A stretch of DNA of 64,000 nt from Pedococcus_A sp963730585 (GCA_963730585.1 CAVSSL010000008.1:62001-126000); one strand, 5' to 3'; numbered from the stretch's first letter, positions 46,890-56,904 are shown. Numbers and translations: made by a program. Notes: a model not told the origin generated them from the letters alone.

Positions 46890-48115
46890 TTCGACCGTCC
46901 CAGCTCGTGGAGCACCGCCCGCGCGGCCCGCCGGCCGGAGACGAGGGCGCCCTGCTGGCTGGCCGTGTCGCGGTGGTCGCCCGCCACGAACAGCCCGTCC
47001 CCCAGCGCAACGGGACGGCGGGCCTGCAGCGGCGCGGACTGCACGGGCAGCGAGCGCTCGACGTCGTGCCGGACGACGAGTTCCCAGGTCGCTGTCGACG
47101 TGCCCCAGAGCCGGTCGAGCTCGCGGCGGGCACCTGCCTCGTCGAGGTCGCTCGGCAGCAGCGTCGTGGCCTGCACCAGTGCCCGGCCGGCGGGGGCGTA
47201 GGTGGGTGCGGCACCGCTCATGACCGAGGTGTTGACGACGGGTCCGCGCCGGGCGTCGACGAGGATCAGCCGCCCTGGCGCAGGGGTCTCGGCGGCAGCG
47301 AACCACCAGGTGCGCAGGCCGCGCATGACCGGCGAGCCGACGCCCACCAGGGCGAGGGCGTCGACGGCATCGGTCGCGACGACGACCGCCGACGCCTGCA
47401 GCGGGCCGTGGGAGGTGTCGACCCGGCCGCGCGAGACGGCATGCACCCGCACCCCGCAGCGCACGGGCTCCCGCAGTCCGGCGGCGATCTGGCGGGGAAG
47501 GGCCTGCACGCCGGCGGCGGGGACACCGGGGGTGCCCAACAGGAAGCAGCGCACCAGGAGGCGCACGAAGGCCGCCGAGGTCTGCCCCGAGCTGTCGGCC
47601 AGCACCCCGGCGAGGAAGGGCTCGAGCACCTCGCGCCTGAGCCGCCCGCTGACGCCGGCCTCGTCGAGGGACGCGGCCAGCGTCGTGTCTGGCCCGCGGG
47701 TGAGGTGGGACGGCCTCAGTGCCGGGGCCGCCCACCGGGCCAGCGCAGCCAGCTCCCCCACGTCGAGATAGCCGCTGCGCAGCGTGTCCGGCAGCAGGCG
47801 GGGCTCGCGCCGCGGATCGGCCAGCACGGCCAGTCCCCGCTGGTTGCGCACGGCCACACCGGCATCGAAGGGGCGAAGCTCCAGGGCGTCGAGGTCGACC
47901 AGCCGGCGCAGCGCCGGGTAGGCCGGGTTGATGATCTGGAATCCGCGGTCGCAGAGGAAGCCGTCGACATGGTCGGTGCGCATGCGTCCGCCCACCTCGT
48001 CGGCGGCCTCGAGGACGATGACCGACAGGCCGGCGCGCTCGAGGGTGCGGGCGCAGGCGAGTCCGGCCAGGCCTGCACCCACGACGATGACGTCGGCGTC
48101 CTCGTCCCTCACCAT
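46886..48115 (-). CDS. FAD-dependent amine-oxidase/phytoene-desaturase-like oxidoreductase
   Basis: 409 residues. The FAD Rossmann motif DVIVVGAGLAGLACARTLERAG is at the N-terminus, then VLEAADEVGGRMRTDHVDGFLCDRGFQII. A C-terminal GDGLFVAGDHRDTASQQGALVSGRRAA is the second FAD motif. It belongs to the broad protoporphyrinogen-oxidase/desaturase clan; the substrate is unknown. ATG 48115 lies only two bases after GGAGGG, while GTG 48112 has better spacing, so the true start is one of these. It is coupled to DUF2071. Confidence 0.88.
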   Translation of the reverse strand: MVRDEDADVIVVGAGLAGLACARTLERAGLSVIVLEAADEVGGRMRTDHVDGFLCDRGFQIINPAYPALRRLVDLDALELRPFDAGVAVRNQRGLAVLADPRREPRLLPDTLRSGYLDVGELAALARWAAPALRPSHLTRGPDTTLAASLDEAGVSGRLRREVLEPFLAGVLADSSGQTSAAFVRLLVRCFLLGTPGVPAAGVQALPRQIAAGLREPVRCGVRVHAVSRGRVDTSHGPLQASAVVVATDAVDALALVGVGSPVMRGLRTWWFAAAETPAPGRLILVDARRGPVVNTSVMSGAAPTYAPAGRALVQATTLLPSDLDEAGARRELDRLWGTSTATWELVVRHDVERSLPVQSAPLQARRPVALGDGLFVAGDHRDTASQQGALVSGRRAARAVLHELGRSK

Positions 48116-48248
48116 GCCCTCCTTGTGGTCATGTCCAACGGTGGCACGCGGTGCGGCGGGCCGCGCGGCACGCGGGCCCACACGCGAGCCGACTCCCGGC
48201 GGCGCGCAGGGGTCGGGCAGGAGCGCGCCGTCCGGCATACGGTGAGGC

Positions 48249-50280
48249 ATGGCCAACCGTCTGGCGGCGTCCACCTCCCCCTACCTGCTCCAGCACGCGG
48301 ACAACCCCGTCGACTGGTGGGAGTGGTGCCCGGACGCCTTCGAGGAGGCCCGGCGCCGTGACGTGCCGGTCGTGCTCTCGGTGGGGTATGCCGCGTGCCA
48401 CTGGTGCCATGTCATGGCCCACGAGTCCTTCGAGGACGAGGGCGTCGCGCAGGTGCTCAACCGGGACTTCGTGGCGGTGAAGGTCGACCGCGAGGAGCGC
48501 CCGGACATCGACGCCGTCTACATGCAGGCCACCACGGCGCTCACCGGGCACGGCGGCTGGCCCATGACGTGCTTCCTCACCCCCGACGGCGAGCCGTTCT
48601 ACTGCGGCACCTACTTCCCGCGCGAGCACTTCCTCCAGCTGCTGCAGGCGGTGCACGACACCTGGCGCACCCAGCGTGAGCGGGTGCTGGAGACGAGCGG
48701 CTCGATCGTGGCGCGGCTGCGCGAGCTCGGCGGCACCCTGGCAGCCCGGCCCATCGGCGAGGACGTGCTCGCGAGCGCGGTCGCGCTGCTGCTGGGCCAG
48801 TTCGACGACGAGCGTGGTGGCTTCGGTGGCGCACCGAAGTTCCCGCCGTCGATGGTGCTGGAGTTCCTGCTGCGGCACCACGGGCGCACCGGCTCGCGGG
48901 ACGCCCTCTCACATGGCCGAGCGGACCTGCGAGGCGATGGCGCGCGGCGGGATGTACGACCAGCTCGGCGGCGGCTTCGCGCGGTACTCGGTCGACGCCG
49001 ACTGGGTGGTCCCCCACTTCGAGAAGATGCTCTACGACAACGCCCAGCTGCTGCGGGTCTACACGCACCTGCACCGCACGACCGGCTCGCCGCTCGCCCG
49101 GCGCGTGGCGCTCGAGACGGCGGAGTTCCTGCTGCGCGACCTGCGCACGGACCAGGGAGCGTTCGCCTCCGCCCTCGACGCCGACACCGACGGCGTGGAG
49201 GGCCTGACCTACGCCTGGACGCCGGCCCAGCTCATCGAGGTCCTGGGGCCCGACGACGGTGCGCGGGCGGCCGAGCTGCTGGGCGTCACCGAGCGCGGCA
49301 CCTTCGAGCACGGAAGCTCGACCCTGCAGCTGCGTCGCGACCCCGACGACCAAACGTGGTGGCACGACGCGCGCGAGCGCCTCTTCCGTGCCCGGCAGCG
49401 ACGGCCGCAGCCGGCCCGCGACGACAAGGTCGTCACCTCGTGGAACGGGCTCGCCATCGCCGGCCTCAGCGACGCCGGCGTGCTGCTCGACGAGCCCGCC
49501 CTGGTCGAGGCGGCCGTGGAGTGCGCCAGACACGTCCTGGAAACCCACCTGGTCGACGACCGCCTGCGCCGGGCCTCCCGCGACGGCCGGGTCGGCGCCG
49601 CGGCAGGGGTGCTCGACGACTACGGCAACCTCGCCGAGGGCCTCCTCGCCCTCCACCAGGCCACTGGCGAGCCCCGCTGGCTGGAGGTGGCCGGCCGACT
49701 CCTCGACACCGCAACGGCCCGCTTCGGGGACGGCAGCGGGAGCTTCCACGACACCGCCGACGACGCAGAGGCGCTGGTCACCCGCCCGCGTGGCCAGGGC
49801 GACAACGCCGAGCCCTCGGGGCAGTCCGCCGTGGCGGGCGCCCTGCTGACCTACTCGGCCCTCACCGGCAGCACCGGGCACCGGGTGGCTGCCGACGCGG
49901 CCCTGGCCGCCTCGGGACTGCTCGCGGCCCGCGACCCCCGCTTCGCCGGCTGGACCCTCGCGGCGGCGGAGGCGGCAGCGGCCGGGCCGCTGCAGGTCGC
50001 CGTGGTGCACGACGGGGCCCGGGCTGGCGAGGTGCAGGGCGACGGGGTGAACGCTGCCGAGGTGCGGCGGCTGGTCGGCCTGGCCCGGCGCTCCACCTCC
50101 CCCGGCCTGGTCCTCGCCCACGGCGCCCCGGACACCCCCGGCGTCCCACTGCTGGAGGGACGCCCGCTCGTCGACAACCGGCCGACGGCCTACGTGTGCC
50201 GCGGCTTCGTGTGCGACGCCCCGGTCACGAGCGCGGAGGCGCTGGAGACGGCGCTGACGAGCGCCACGCCGGCCCCCTAG
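48249..50280 (+). CDS. YyaL-type thioredoxin-fold/(alpha/alpha)6 protein (DUF255), with a one-base frameshift
   Basis: About 676 residues once corrected. The N-terminal thioredoxin-like domain has CHWCHVMAHESFED with its CxxC-like pair and GGWPMTCFLTPDGEPFYCGTYFP. The C-terminal N-acylglucosamine-epimerase-like barrel has GGMYDQLGGGFARYSVD, PHFEKMLYDNAQL and SALDADTDGVEG. The reading frame breaks near residue 222; removing the A at 48911 restores DALSMAERTCEAMARGG. Length 2032 is one more than a multiple of three. Start ATG with TACGGT five bases upstream and GAGG close. Function in bacteria unknown (human homologue SPATA20). Confidence 0.93.
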
Positions 50281-50885
50281 GCGGCGACGAGGTCGGTGAC
50301 CTGCTCGCGTGACCAGTGCGGGGAGACGCCGGGGCAGTCGAGCAGGTAGTCGACCAGCGCGTCGTCGGTGTGCTCGTGGGTCTCCCGAAGTCCCTTGGCC
50401 ACCATCGTGAGGTAGGGCTCCGACGGCGGGTTGTGCGGCAGCTCTGCGGTCTCCGGGCTCGTGAAGGTCAGCACCGGGTGCCCCTCCAGCTCACCCACCA
50501 GGTGCAGCGACTCGTAGCGGCCGGGGCCGAGGCTGTGCTGGCGCTCCTCGAGCACCGTGCTGAGGTCGAGGTCCTGCCCCGGGTCGCGGTGCATCTCCTG
50601 GGCGGCCACGTCGGCGAACTGCGCCTCGGTGATGAGGTAGGCCCGGGCCAGTGCCTGGCTCGGCGAGGTGGTGTCGTAGAAGGCCACGCCGCCGTCCCAG
50701 GTCGGTGAGTGCCAGCCGAAGAAGACCTGCCCGGGGAGCTCGAGGGCGGTGTCCCCCAGGGGGTGGGACTGGTCACGGGCGCCGGGGTACGTCCGGGTCG
50801 CGCCCTCAGGACGACCGCCCCTCAGGTAGCAGAGGAAGCGGTCGCGGGAGAGGTTCGAGCCATAGCTGGCGTACCACACGTGCAC
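50277..50885 (-). CDS. Gamma-glutamylcyclotransferase-fold protein
   Basis: 202 residues. VWYASYGSNLSRDRFLCYLRGG is the GGCT/AIG2 signature (YGSN loop); the glutamate general base could be in the central part but I cannot fix it. Proteins of this type are often mis-annotated as histone deacetylases. GTG 50885 is chosen: CACAGT ends seven bases upstream, while GTG at 50894 overlaps that box. Its TAG stop shares CTAG with the converging YyaL-type gene, so there is no terminator between them. Confidence 0.8.
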   Translation of the reverse strand: MHVWYASYGSNLSRDRFLCYLRGGRPEGATRTYPGARDQSHPLGDTALELPGQVFFGWHSPTWDGGVAFYDTTSPSQALARAYLITEAQFADVAAQEMHRDPGQDLDLSTVLEERQHSLGPGRYESLHLVGELEGHPVLTFTSPETAELPHNPPSEPYLTMVAKGLRETHEHTDDALVDYLLDCPGVSPHWSREQVTDLVAA

Positions 50886-50938
50886 CCGCACCACTGTGCC
50901 AAATGGTCACCCATAGTTCCAGTGGGCTATGGACCGAT

Positions 50939-51004
50939 GGCCCGTTCGGGCCAGGATTTCGTCCTATAGGACGAGGACGGGAGGACGAGGACGGGAGGAC
51001 GAGG
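50939..51004. repeat. Cluster of palindromes and 14-base tandem repeats
   Basis: GGCCCG-TT-CGGGCC (50939-50952) and the perfect palindrome CGTCCTATAGGACG (50960-50973). Then two full copies and a part copy of GGACGAGGACGGGA (50969-50982, 50983-50996, 50997-51004). It lies between the apbE stop and the GGCT-like gene; termination of apbE is likely, promoter function for the GGCT-like gene is possible. Confidence 0.6.
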
Positions 51005-51019
51005 GCTGGTGGGCGAGGA

Positions 51020-51811
51020 CTAGAGAACGAGGCAGCGGTATGCCGGGTCGGCCGCTTCCAGCGCGGCGCGCCCCTCCTCCGGGTCGACGAAGAGCGCCGT
51101 GGCCCAGACGTCGGCCCACAGCAGCGACGGTCCGGTGACCGTGGCCGAGCCGTCGCGGACGACCGGGGCGCCGGTGCGCGGGTCGACGATGTGCGCGCCG
51201 CGGGCGGCCGAGCCGGAGGTGGCCACGCCGCCGGCGGTGAGGTCGACGGTGGCGACGATGCGGCTCCGGTCGCGGGGGTCCTCGATGCCGATCCGCCACG
51301 GGCGCAGCTCCCCGGCGCTGCGGCCTGCCCCGGCGACGATGTCGCCACCGGCGTTGACGCAGAACGCGACCTCGGGCACCAGTGCCAGGTGGCGTGCCAC
51401 ACCTTCGACGGCCCAACCCTTCACCAGGCCGGTGGGGTCGTGGGCGCTCGCTCCGTCGGGGCCCGGGAGCGAGGCCCGGAAGAGCCCTCTCGTGCGGGCC
51501 TCGGCCTCCGCGCACAGGTCGCGCACCTCCCGCAGCCAGGGGTGCCCGTCGGCCTCGTCGAGCTCCCCGCGGCGGATCCGCACCAGGTCGCTGTCGTCAC
51601 GCCAGGTGCTGAAGACGCGGTCGACGCGGCGCAGGTGCGAGAAGGCTTGGGCGACAGCGGTTTCCGCCTCCTGGGCTGCCGGCCCCTCAGCGCCGCGCAG
51701 GTGGATCGAGATCGGCATGCCCATGATCTGCTCGACCCACACCCGGCGCGGCGGACGCGCGGATGTCGACGTCGTTGCGGGGGTCACGGTAGACGTCGCC
51801 ACAGCGGTCAC
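51020..51811 (-). CDS. apbE: FAD:protein FMN transferase ApbE
   Basis: Attaches FMN covalently to Thr/Ser of target proteins, using FAD. 263 residues. MGMPISIHLRG, DRVFSTWRDDSDLVRI, GLVKGWAVEGVAR, FCVNAGGDI and GGVATSGSAARGAHIVDPRTG are ApbE hallmarks. No lipoprotein signal is evident, so unlike many ApbE it may act before export or depend on a weak N-terminal signal. GTG start overlaps the FMN-binding protein stop (GTGA), its obvious substrate. Confidence 0.95.
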   Translation of the reverse strand: MTAVATSTVTPATTSTSARPPRRVWVEQIMGMPISIHLRGAEGPAAQEAETAVAQAFSHLRRVDRVFSTWRDDSDLVRIRRGELDEADGHPWLREVRDLCAEAEARTRGLFRASLPGPDGASAHDPTGLVKGWAVEGVARHLALVPEVAFCVNAGGDIVAGAGRSAGELRPWRIGIEDPRDRSRIVATVDLTAGGVATSGSAARGAHIVDPRTGAPVVRDGSATVTGPSLLWADVWATALFVDPEEGRAALEAADPAYRCLVL

Positions 51812-52341
51812 AGCCCCGCCTTGTCGAGGGCCGACTGGAGCGACTGGATGTAGCCGTCCGAGGTCACCGTCGCACCGGAGATCATGTCGATGTTGGCGTT
51901 CTGCGCGGCCACGACCTCCTGGTTGAGGATCGGCACGGCGTAGGAGTTGATCTCCTCGTCACGGTGGTTGCCCGACGGCACCTGGAGCACGTCGGCCGAC
52001 GTGATCTTGCCGCCCGCCACGGTCAGCTGCACCTGCACCGGGCCCCACTGGGTCATGACGGTGTCGCCGGAGTAGGTCTTCGCCGAGGACGAGGAACCGG
52101 AGGACCCCGAGGACGAACCGGAGGACGACCCCGAGGAGCCGGAGGAGCCCGAGCCGGAGGAGTCCGAGCCGGAGGATGAGCCCGAGCCCGAGGAACCAGA
52201 CGAGCCCGAGCCGCCCGACGTCACCCCCGCCTGCGCCACGGTCGACGCGGCGGCGCTGCCGCTGGACGTGGAGGTGTGGTAGCTGAAGAGGAGCACCAGC
52301 GTGGTGAGGGTGCTGAGCATCCAGAGGGTGATGCGTCGCAT
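51808..52341 (-). CDS. Exported FMN-binding domain protein (ApbE substrate)
   Basis: 177 residues. N-terminal membrane anchor or signal (LWMLSTLTTLVLLFSYH). A long Ser/Gly linker (about 40-87) follows, then an FMN-binding domain with the flavinylation motif SGATVTSDGYIQSL, where the Thr after GA accepts FMN. ATG follows AAGGA at good spacing. Order reductase - FMN-binding - ApbE implies an electron path from NAD(P)H through the membrane to an external flavin. Confidence 0.93.
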   Translation of the reverse strand: MRRITLWMLSTLTTLVLLFSYHTSTSSGSAAASTVAQAGVTSGGSGSSGSSGSGSSSGSDSSGSGSSGSSGSSSGSSSGSSGSSSSAKTYSGDTVMTQWGPVQVQLTVAGGKITSADVLQVPSGNHRDEEINSYAVPILNQEVVAAQNANIDMISGATVTSDGYIQSLQSALDKAGL

Positions 52342-52387
52342 GGGTCAGGTCCTTGTCGTCGTTGTCGTCGTCGTCGGGTGGACGGCT

Positions 52388-53815
52388 TCAGTAGGCGAAG
52401 CGCTCGGTGTGGACGTGCTCGGTTGGCACCCCGCACGCGAGGGCGGCCTCGCGCGCGGCGTCCATCCACTCGGGGGCGCCGCAGAGGAAGACGTCGTGGT
52501 CGGCGACGTCGGGCACCAGCTCCTGCAGCGCCTGCGCGTCGGTGAGGTGGGATGCCTGGGCCGGTAGCCAGGTGCGCCGGCCGGGGATGCGGGGGCCCTC
52601 GACCACGATGTGCCTGGCGCCCCGCGCCGCCGCGAGGTCGCGGATCTCGTCGGCCAGGACGAGCCCGTGCCGCGCGCTCCCCCGCTGCACGACGGTGACG
52701 TCACCGGGGTGCTGGGGCAGTTCCTCCAGCATCGCCTTGAGCGGGGTGATGCCGATGCCGGCCCCCATGAGGAGCACCTTGCGCCGGCTCCGCACCCCGG
52801 CGTGGAGCCGGCCATAGGGGCCCTCGACGAGCACCCGGGTGCCGGGCTCGAGCCGCGCCAGTGCGGCGCTGCCGTCGCCGAGGTGTGCGGCGGTGAACCG
52901 CAGCGTCTCTCCGTCGGGGGCTGCGGACAGGGAGTAGGGGTGCCCGTGGCTCCAGCCCCGGCCGGACAGGAAGCGCCAGGTGAAGAACTGCCCGGCCTGC
53001 GCCGGCAGGTGCCGCACCCCCGGCCCCGAGATGGTCACGGTGGTGGCCGACGGCCCCTCCGCCCGGACGTCCGAGACGACGAGTGGCGCGCGGAACGAGC
53101 GCCACAGCGGCAGACCCACCCGGAAGACCAGCACGGCACCGGCGGCCACGGCATACAGGGTCCACCAGAAGGCGGTGGCGAACGGCGAGCTCAGGAACTC
53201 CTGCCCGGTCCACAGCTGGTGCGGCAGCGCCAGCCCGGCGCCGAGGTAGCCGTAGAGGTGGATGAGGTGCCACGACTCGTAGCGGAGTCGGGCCCGGGCC
53301 CGCTTGACCGACGTCACCACCACCATCACGAGGGCGGCGGTGCCGGCGACGGCGAGCAGCATGCCCGGGTAGTTGACGACGAAGTCGACGACGGTGCCCC
53401 AGATGCCCTGCGGCGAGGCCGCGGCGTAACCGAGGGTGATGAGCACGATGTGGGCCCACAGGAGGTTGAACGAGGTGAAGCCGACCGTGCGGTGCAGGCG
53501 GGCGAGCCCGTCCTGGCCCCAGGCCTGCTCGAACCACGGGACGCGCGCCATGAGGAAGACCTGCACGAGGAGGAGGGCCGACGCGACCAGGCCGGTGAGC
53601 CGGCCGGTGCTGGTGAGGAACCCCGACAGCGAGCCGAGGTCGGTGAGACCGCCGCCACCGACCCACAGGGCCGTGACGTAGAGCAGCACGCCCCAGAGCA
53701 GGGCGCCCGAGGCGTCGCGCCACCAGGCGGGCACGGGCCGGGCGAGGCGACGAGGTGGTGCCGCGGCGTGGGCGCGCGGCGAGGACAGGGAGCCGGCGAG
53801 GTCTGCGGTCGTCAT
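52388..53815 (-). CDS. Ferric-reductase-like transmembrane flavoprotein
   Basis: 475 residues. Six membrane spans with histidines placed for haem (LARLHRTVGFTSFNLLWAHI; WHLIHLYGYLGAGLALPHQL), then an FNR-type module. FAD motif GHPYSLSAAPD near 325; NAD(P) motif VLLMGAGIGITPLKAML near 375; FLCGAPEWMDA near the C-terminus. It would move electrons from cytoplasmic NAD(P)H across the membrane. ATG 53815 with GAATCT six bases upstream fits a leaderless start. First gene of the reductase-FMN-ApbE operon. Confidence 0.92.
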   Translation of the reverse strand: MTTADLAGSLSSPRAHAAAPPRRLARPVPAWWRDASGALLWGVLLYVTALWVGGGGLTDLGSLSGFLTSTGRLTGLVASALLLVQVFLMARVPWFEQAWGQDGLARLHRTVGFTSFNLLWAHIVLITLGYAAASPQGIWGTVVDFVVNYPGMLLAVAGTAALVMVVVTSVKRARARLRYESWHLIHLYGYLGAGLALPHQLWTGQEFLSSPFATAFWWTLYAVAAGAVLVFRVGLPLWRSFRAPLVVSDVRAEGPSATTVTISGPGVRHLPAQAGQFFTWRFLSGRGWSHGHPYSLSAAPDGETLRFTAAHLGDGSAALARLEPGTRVLVEGPYGRLHAGVRSRRKVLLMGAGIGITPLKAMLEELPQHPGDVTVVQRGSARHGLVLADEIRDLAAARGARHIVVEGPRIPGRRTWLPAQASHLTDAQALQELVPDVADHDVFLCGAPEWMDAAREAALACGVPTEHVHTERFAY

Positions 53816-53979
53816 GGCAGCAGATTCGGCCCGCAACCTAGGTGGTTCCTGTGAACGCTCTGCGCCCCCGCCATGAGCCGCAGCGGGCCCCTCGCCCACT
53901 CCCGGCCGGCTCGGCGACTTTCGGGGCGCGGGCCCGCCGACCGGCATACGGTGGTCGCACACCGACCCGGGGAGCAGGT

Positions 53980-56064
53980 GTGGACACCAACAGGTCACGA
54001 CGGGTTCGTGCGCTCACGGCGTGCGCGCTCGCGGCTGCCTGGGTGACGTCAGCCGCCGCGCCTTCCCAGGCCGGTGACGCGGCAGCGGTGCGCCCTGCCA
54101 CGGTGGCCACCGCGTGGCGCGCCGATGCACCGTTCAACGTCACGGACCAGATCACCGACCGGGCGGGCGTCCTCGGCAACGAGGTCGACGCGCTGCAGAA
54201 GGACCTCGATGCGCTGCGCTCCGAGCACAACCTGCAGCTCTACGTCGTCTACGTGAAGAGCTTCGACGGCACGAGCCCACAGGCCTGGGTCCAGCAGACC
54301 TTCGAGCGCTCCGGGCTGGGCGGCAACGACGTGCTGATGGCCGTCGCCGTGGACGACCGCCGCTACGGCACCTGGACCACGGAGGAGTCCGGCCTGACGC
54401 CGGAGGAGGACCGCACCGTCCGCTCCGACTACATCGAACCCCAGCTCGCCGACGACGACTGGGCCGGCGCCGTCCGCGCCGCCGCCGACGGCTACGGCAA
54501 GGCCGCCGCCGGCGACCTGTCCGGTGACGGCGGTTCCGCTGCCGGGGACTCGGGTGGAGGCCTCTCCCCCTGGCTGCTGCTCATCCCTGCTGGCGCGGTG
54601 GGAGCGTATGCCGTCGCCAGACGCCGTTCGCGACGGCGCGAGGGGCAGCCGGGCGGCTGGCCCCCGGGACAGGGGCCGCAGGAGGCCCCGGTGCCGACGG
54701 AGGAGCTGCGCCGGCAGGCGGCCGCGGCCCTCGTCGACGTGGACGACGCGATCCGCTCCTCGGCCGACGAGCTGGCCTTCGCGGAGGCGCAGTTCGGCGT
54801 CCAGGCCACCCGCCCGTTCAAGGAGGCGCTGGACTCCGCTCGCACCAACGCTGCCGAGGCCTTCCGGTTGCAGCGCCAGCTGCAGGACGAGGAGGGTGCC
54901 GGGCGGGTCGACGAGGCCGGGGTCCGGGCCCGGCTGGAGCAGATCATCGAGCTGGCCGGAGGAGCCGACCAGAGGCTCGACGCACAGGAGGCCGAGTTCA
55001 CCAGGCTGCGGAACCTGCAGGCCACCATCCCGCAGTTCCTCGCGGAGCTGAGGGTGCGGCTCGGCGAGGTGCGCCGGCGGCTGCCGGTGGCTGAGCAGGA
55101 GCTGGCCGGTCTCGCCGCGCAGTACCCCGCAGCGGCGCTGCGCACCGTCGCGGGCAACGTCACCCAGGCCGGGCAGCTCCTCGACTCGGCGGAGGGCTTC
55201 GTCGAGACCGGCGAGGAGCACCTGCGCGAGCGTGACGACCGGCCGGCGGCGGTCGCGGCAGCACGCGCGGCGGAGGAGGCGGTGGGCCAGGCCGACCAGC
55301 TCCTGACCTCGGTCGGCAACGCCCGCCAGGAGCTCGCGACCGCCGCGACCCGCCTCGATGCGGCGCTGGCGTCGATCTCGTCCGACATCGCCGACGCCGA
55401 GCGCCTCGGCGCCGACGACCAGCTGACCCAGACCGCTCTGGCGGCGGCCCGCACGGCCATCGCCAGTGGTACCGCTGCCCGTGAGGGCGGCGACCCGCTC
55501 GAGGCGCTGCGGGTGCTCGCCCGGGCCGAGAAGGACCTCGACAACGCCCTGGCCCGCTACCGCGAGGAGGAGCAGCGCCGCCAGCGCAGCCAGCAGATCC
55601 TCGAGCAGCGGATGGCCCAGGTGCGCGCCCGGCTCGCCAGCATCGACGAGTGGATCCAGAGCCGCCGGGGCGCCGTGGGGCACACGGCGAGGACGCACAT
55701 CGCCAACGCCTTCCGCCTCTACGACGAGGCCGCTGCCCGCGCCGACGACGCCCCGCAGGCGGGCGCGCTGCTCGACCAGGCGGAGGCCGAGGGCGAACAG
55801 GCCCTGAGGTCCGCGCAGGACGACATCGAGTCGTGGGGTGGGCCGGGCGGTGGCGGGAACGTGTGGGGCGCCCCCGGTGGCACGGTCGGCGGTCGGCGTG
55901 GTCTGGACCCGACGTCGCTCATTCTCGGCGGCATCCTCAGCGGCGGCTTCGGCGGCGGGTGGGGTGGTGGCCGAGGCGGGGGCTGGGGCGGCTCGCAGGG
56001 CGGCTTCGGCGGCGGTGGCGGCGGTGGCGGCGGTGGCGGCTTCGGCGGGGGTGGTGGCTTCTGA
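53980..56064 (+). CDS. TPM-domain membrane protein with coiled coil and Gly-rich tail
   Basis: 694 residues. Signal peptide (VRALTACALAAAWVTSAAAPSQA), TPM domain (about 50-165; VTDQITDRAGVLGNEVDALQK), and one span (LSPWLLLIPAGAVGAYAVA) with the TPM domain outside. Then about 400 cytoplasmic residues of helical coiled coil, and a Gly-rich end with about 70 Gly/Trp/Phe residues. GTG 53980 follows GGGGAG at five bases. pspA follows 98 bases later; TPM and PspA proteins are both tied to membrane stress, so a joint role is likely. Function otherwise unknown. Confidence 0.9.
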   Translation: MDTNRSRRVRALTACALAAAWVTSAAAPSQAGDAAAVRPATVATAWRADAPFNVTDQITDRAGVLGNEVDALQKDLDALRSEHNLQLYVVYVKSFDGTSPQAWVQQTFERSGLGGNDVLMAVAVDDRRYGTWTTEESGLTPEEDRTVRSDYIEPQLADDDWAGAVRAAADGYGKAAAGDLSGDGGSAAGDSGGGLSPWLLLIPAGAVGAYAVARRRSRRREGQPGGWPPGQGPQEAPVPTEELRRQAAAALVDVDDAIRSSADELAFAEAQFGVQATRPFKEALDSARTNAAEAFRLQRQLQDEEGAGRVDEAGVRARLEQIIELAGGADQRLDAQEAEFTRLRNLQATIPQFLAELRVRLGEVRRRLPVAEQELAGLAAQYPAAALRTVAGNVTQAGQLLDSAEGFVETGEEHLRERDDRPAAVAAARAAEEAVGQADQLLTSVGNARQELATAATRLDAALASISSDIADAERLGADDQLTQTALAAARTAIASGTAAREGGDPLEALRVLARAEKDLDNALARYREEEQRRQRSQQILEQRMAQVRARLASIDEWIQSRRGAVGHTARTHIANAFRLYDEAAARADDAPQAGALLDQAEAEGEQALRSAQDDIESWGGPGGGGNVWGAPGGTVGGRRGLDPTSLILGGILSGGFGGGWGGGRGGGWGGSQGGFGGGGGGGGGGGFGGGGGF

Positions 56065-56162
56065 GAGACCGACCACCCGACCGACCAGCACGACCACGCC
56101 CAGCACGACCAGCAGCACGACCAGCACCACGGACACGGCGGAGACGCCGGGAGGAGAAGCAG

Positions 56163-56889
56163 ATGACCCAGAAGACCAGCATCCTCGGACGCATCAGCCA
56201 GCTGGCCAAGGCCAACATCAACGCCATGCTCGACCGGGCCGAGGACCCCGAGAAGATGATCAACCAGCTCGTCACCGACTTCACCAACTCGATCGCCGAG
56301 GCGGAGGAGGCGGTGGCCCAGACCATCGCGAACACCCGCATGGCCGAGCAGGACATGCAGATCGACCAGGACGCCGCGCAGGAGTGGGGCCACAAGGCCG
56401 CTGCGGCGTCGGCGAAGGCGGACGAGCTGCGGGCCGCAGGGGACACCGCCGGCGCCGACAAGTTCGACAACCTGGCCAAGGTGGCCCTCTCGCGCCAGAT
56501 CGGCTACGAGCGCGAGGTCAAGGAGGCCGAGCCCCGCATTGCGCAGATGAACACCACCGTCGAGCAGCTCAAGGCCGGGCTGACGACGATGCGCACCAAG
56601 CTCGAGGACCTGCAGAACCGGCGCTCGCAGCTGGTCGCCCGGGCCCGGGCCGCCGAGGCACAGGCGCAGGTGCAGGAGTCGATGTCCTCGATCGACGTGA
56701 TGGACCCGACGAGCGAGTTGTCGCGCTTCGAGGACAAGATCCGCACGCAGGAGGCCATGGTGCAGGGACGCGAGGAGGCCCGGGCGACGACCCTGGAGGA
56801 CCAGTTCGCCGAGCTGGAGGACCACGGCGACGACGCCGAGGTCGAGGCCCGGCTCGCCGCCCTCAAGGGCGGGGGCGGGAGGCGCCTAG
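56163..56889 (+). CDS. pspA: PspA/IM30 family protein, with a one-base frameshift at its end
   Basis: Membrane-protecting coiled-coil protein. MTQKTSILGRISQLAKANINAMLDRAEDPEKM is the family start and the rest is continuous helix with EIREVKEAEPRI-like heptads. As read, the frame runs on far into the next gene on the opposite strand. Removing one G from the run at 56871-56879 ends it at TAG 56887-56889 after KGGAGGA. Length 727 is one more than a multiple of three, giving 241 residues, normal for PspA. ATG follows GGAGGAGAAGCAG. Confidence 0.93.
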
Positions 56890-56904
56890 GAGGCGCGACC
56901 TCAC

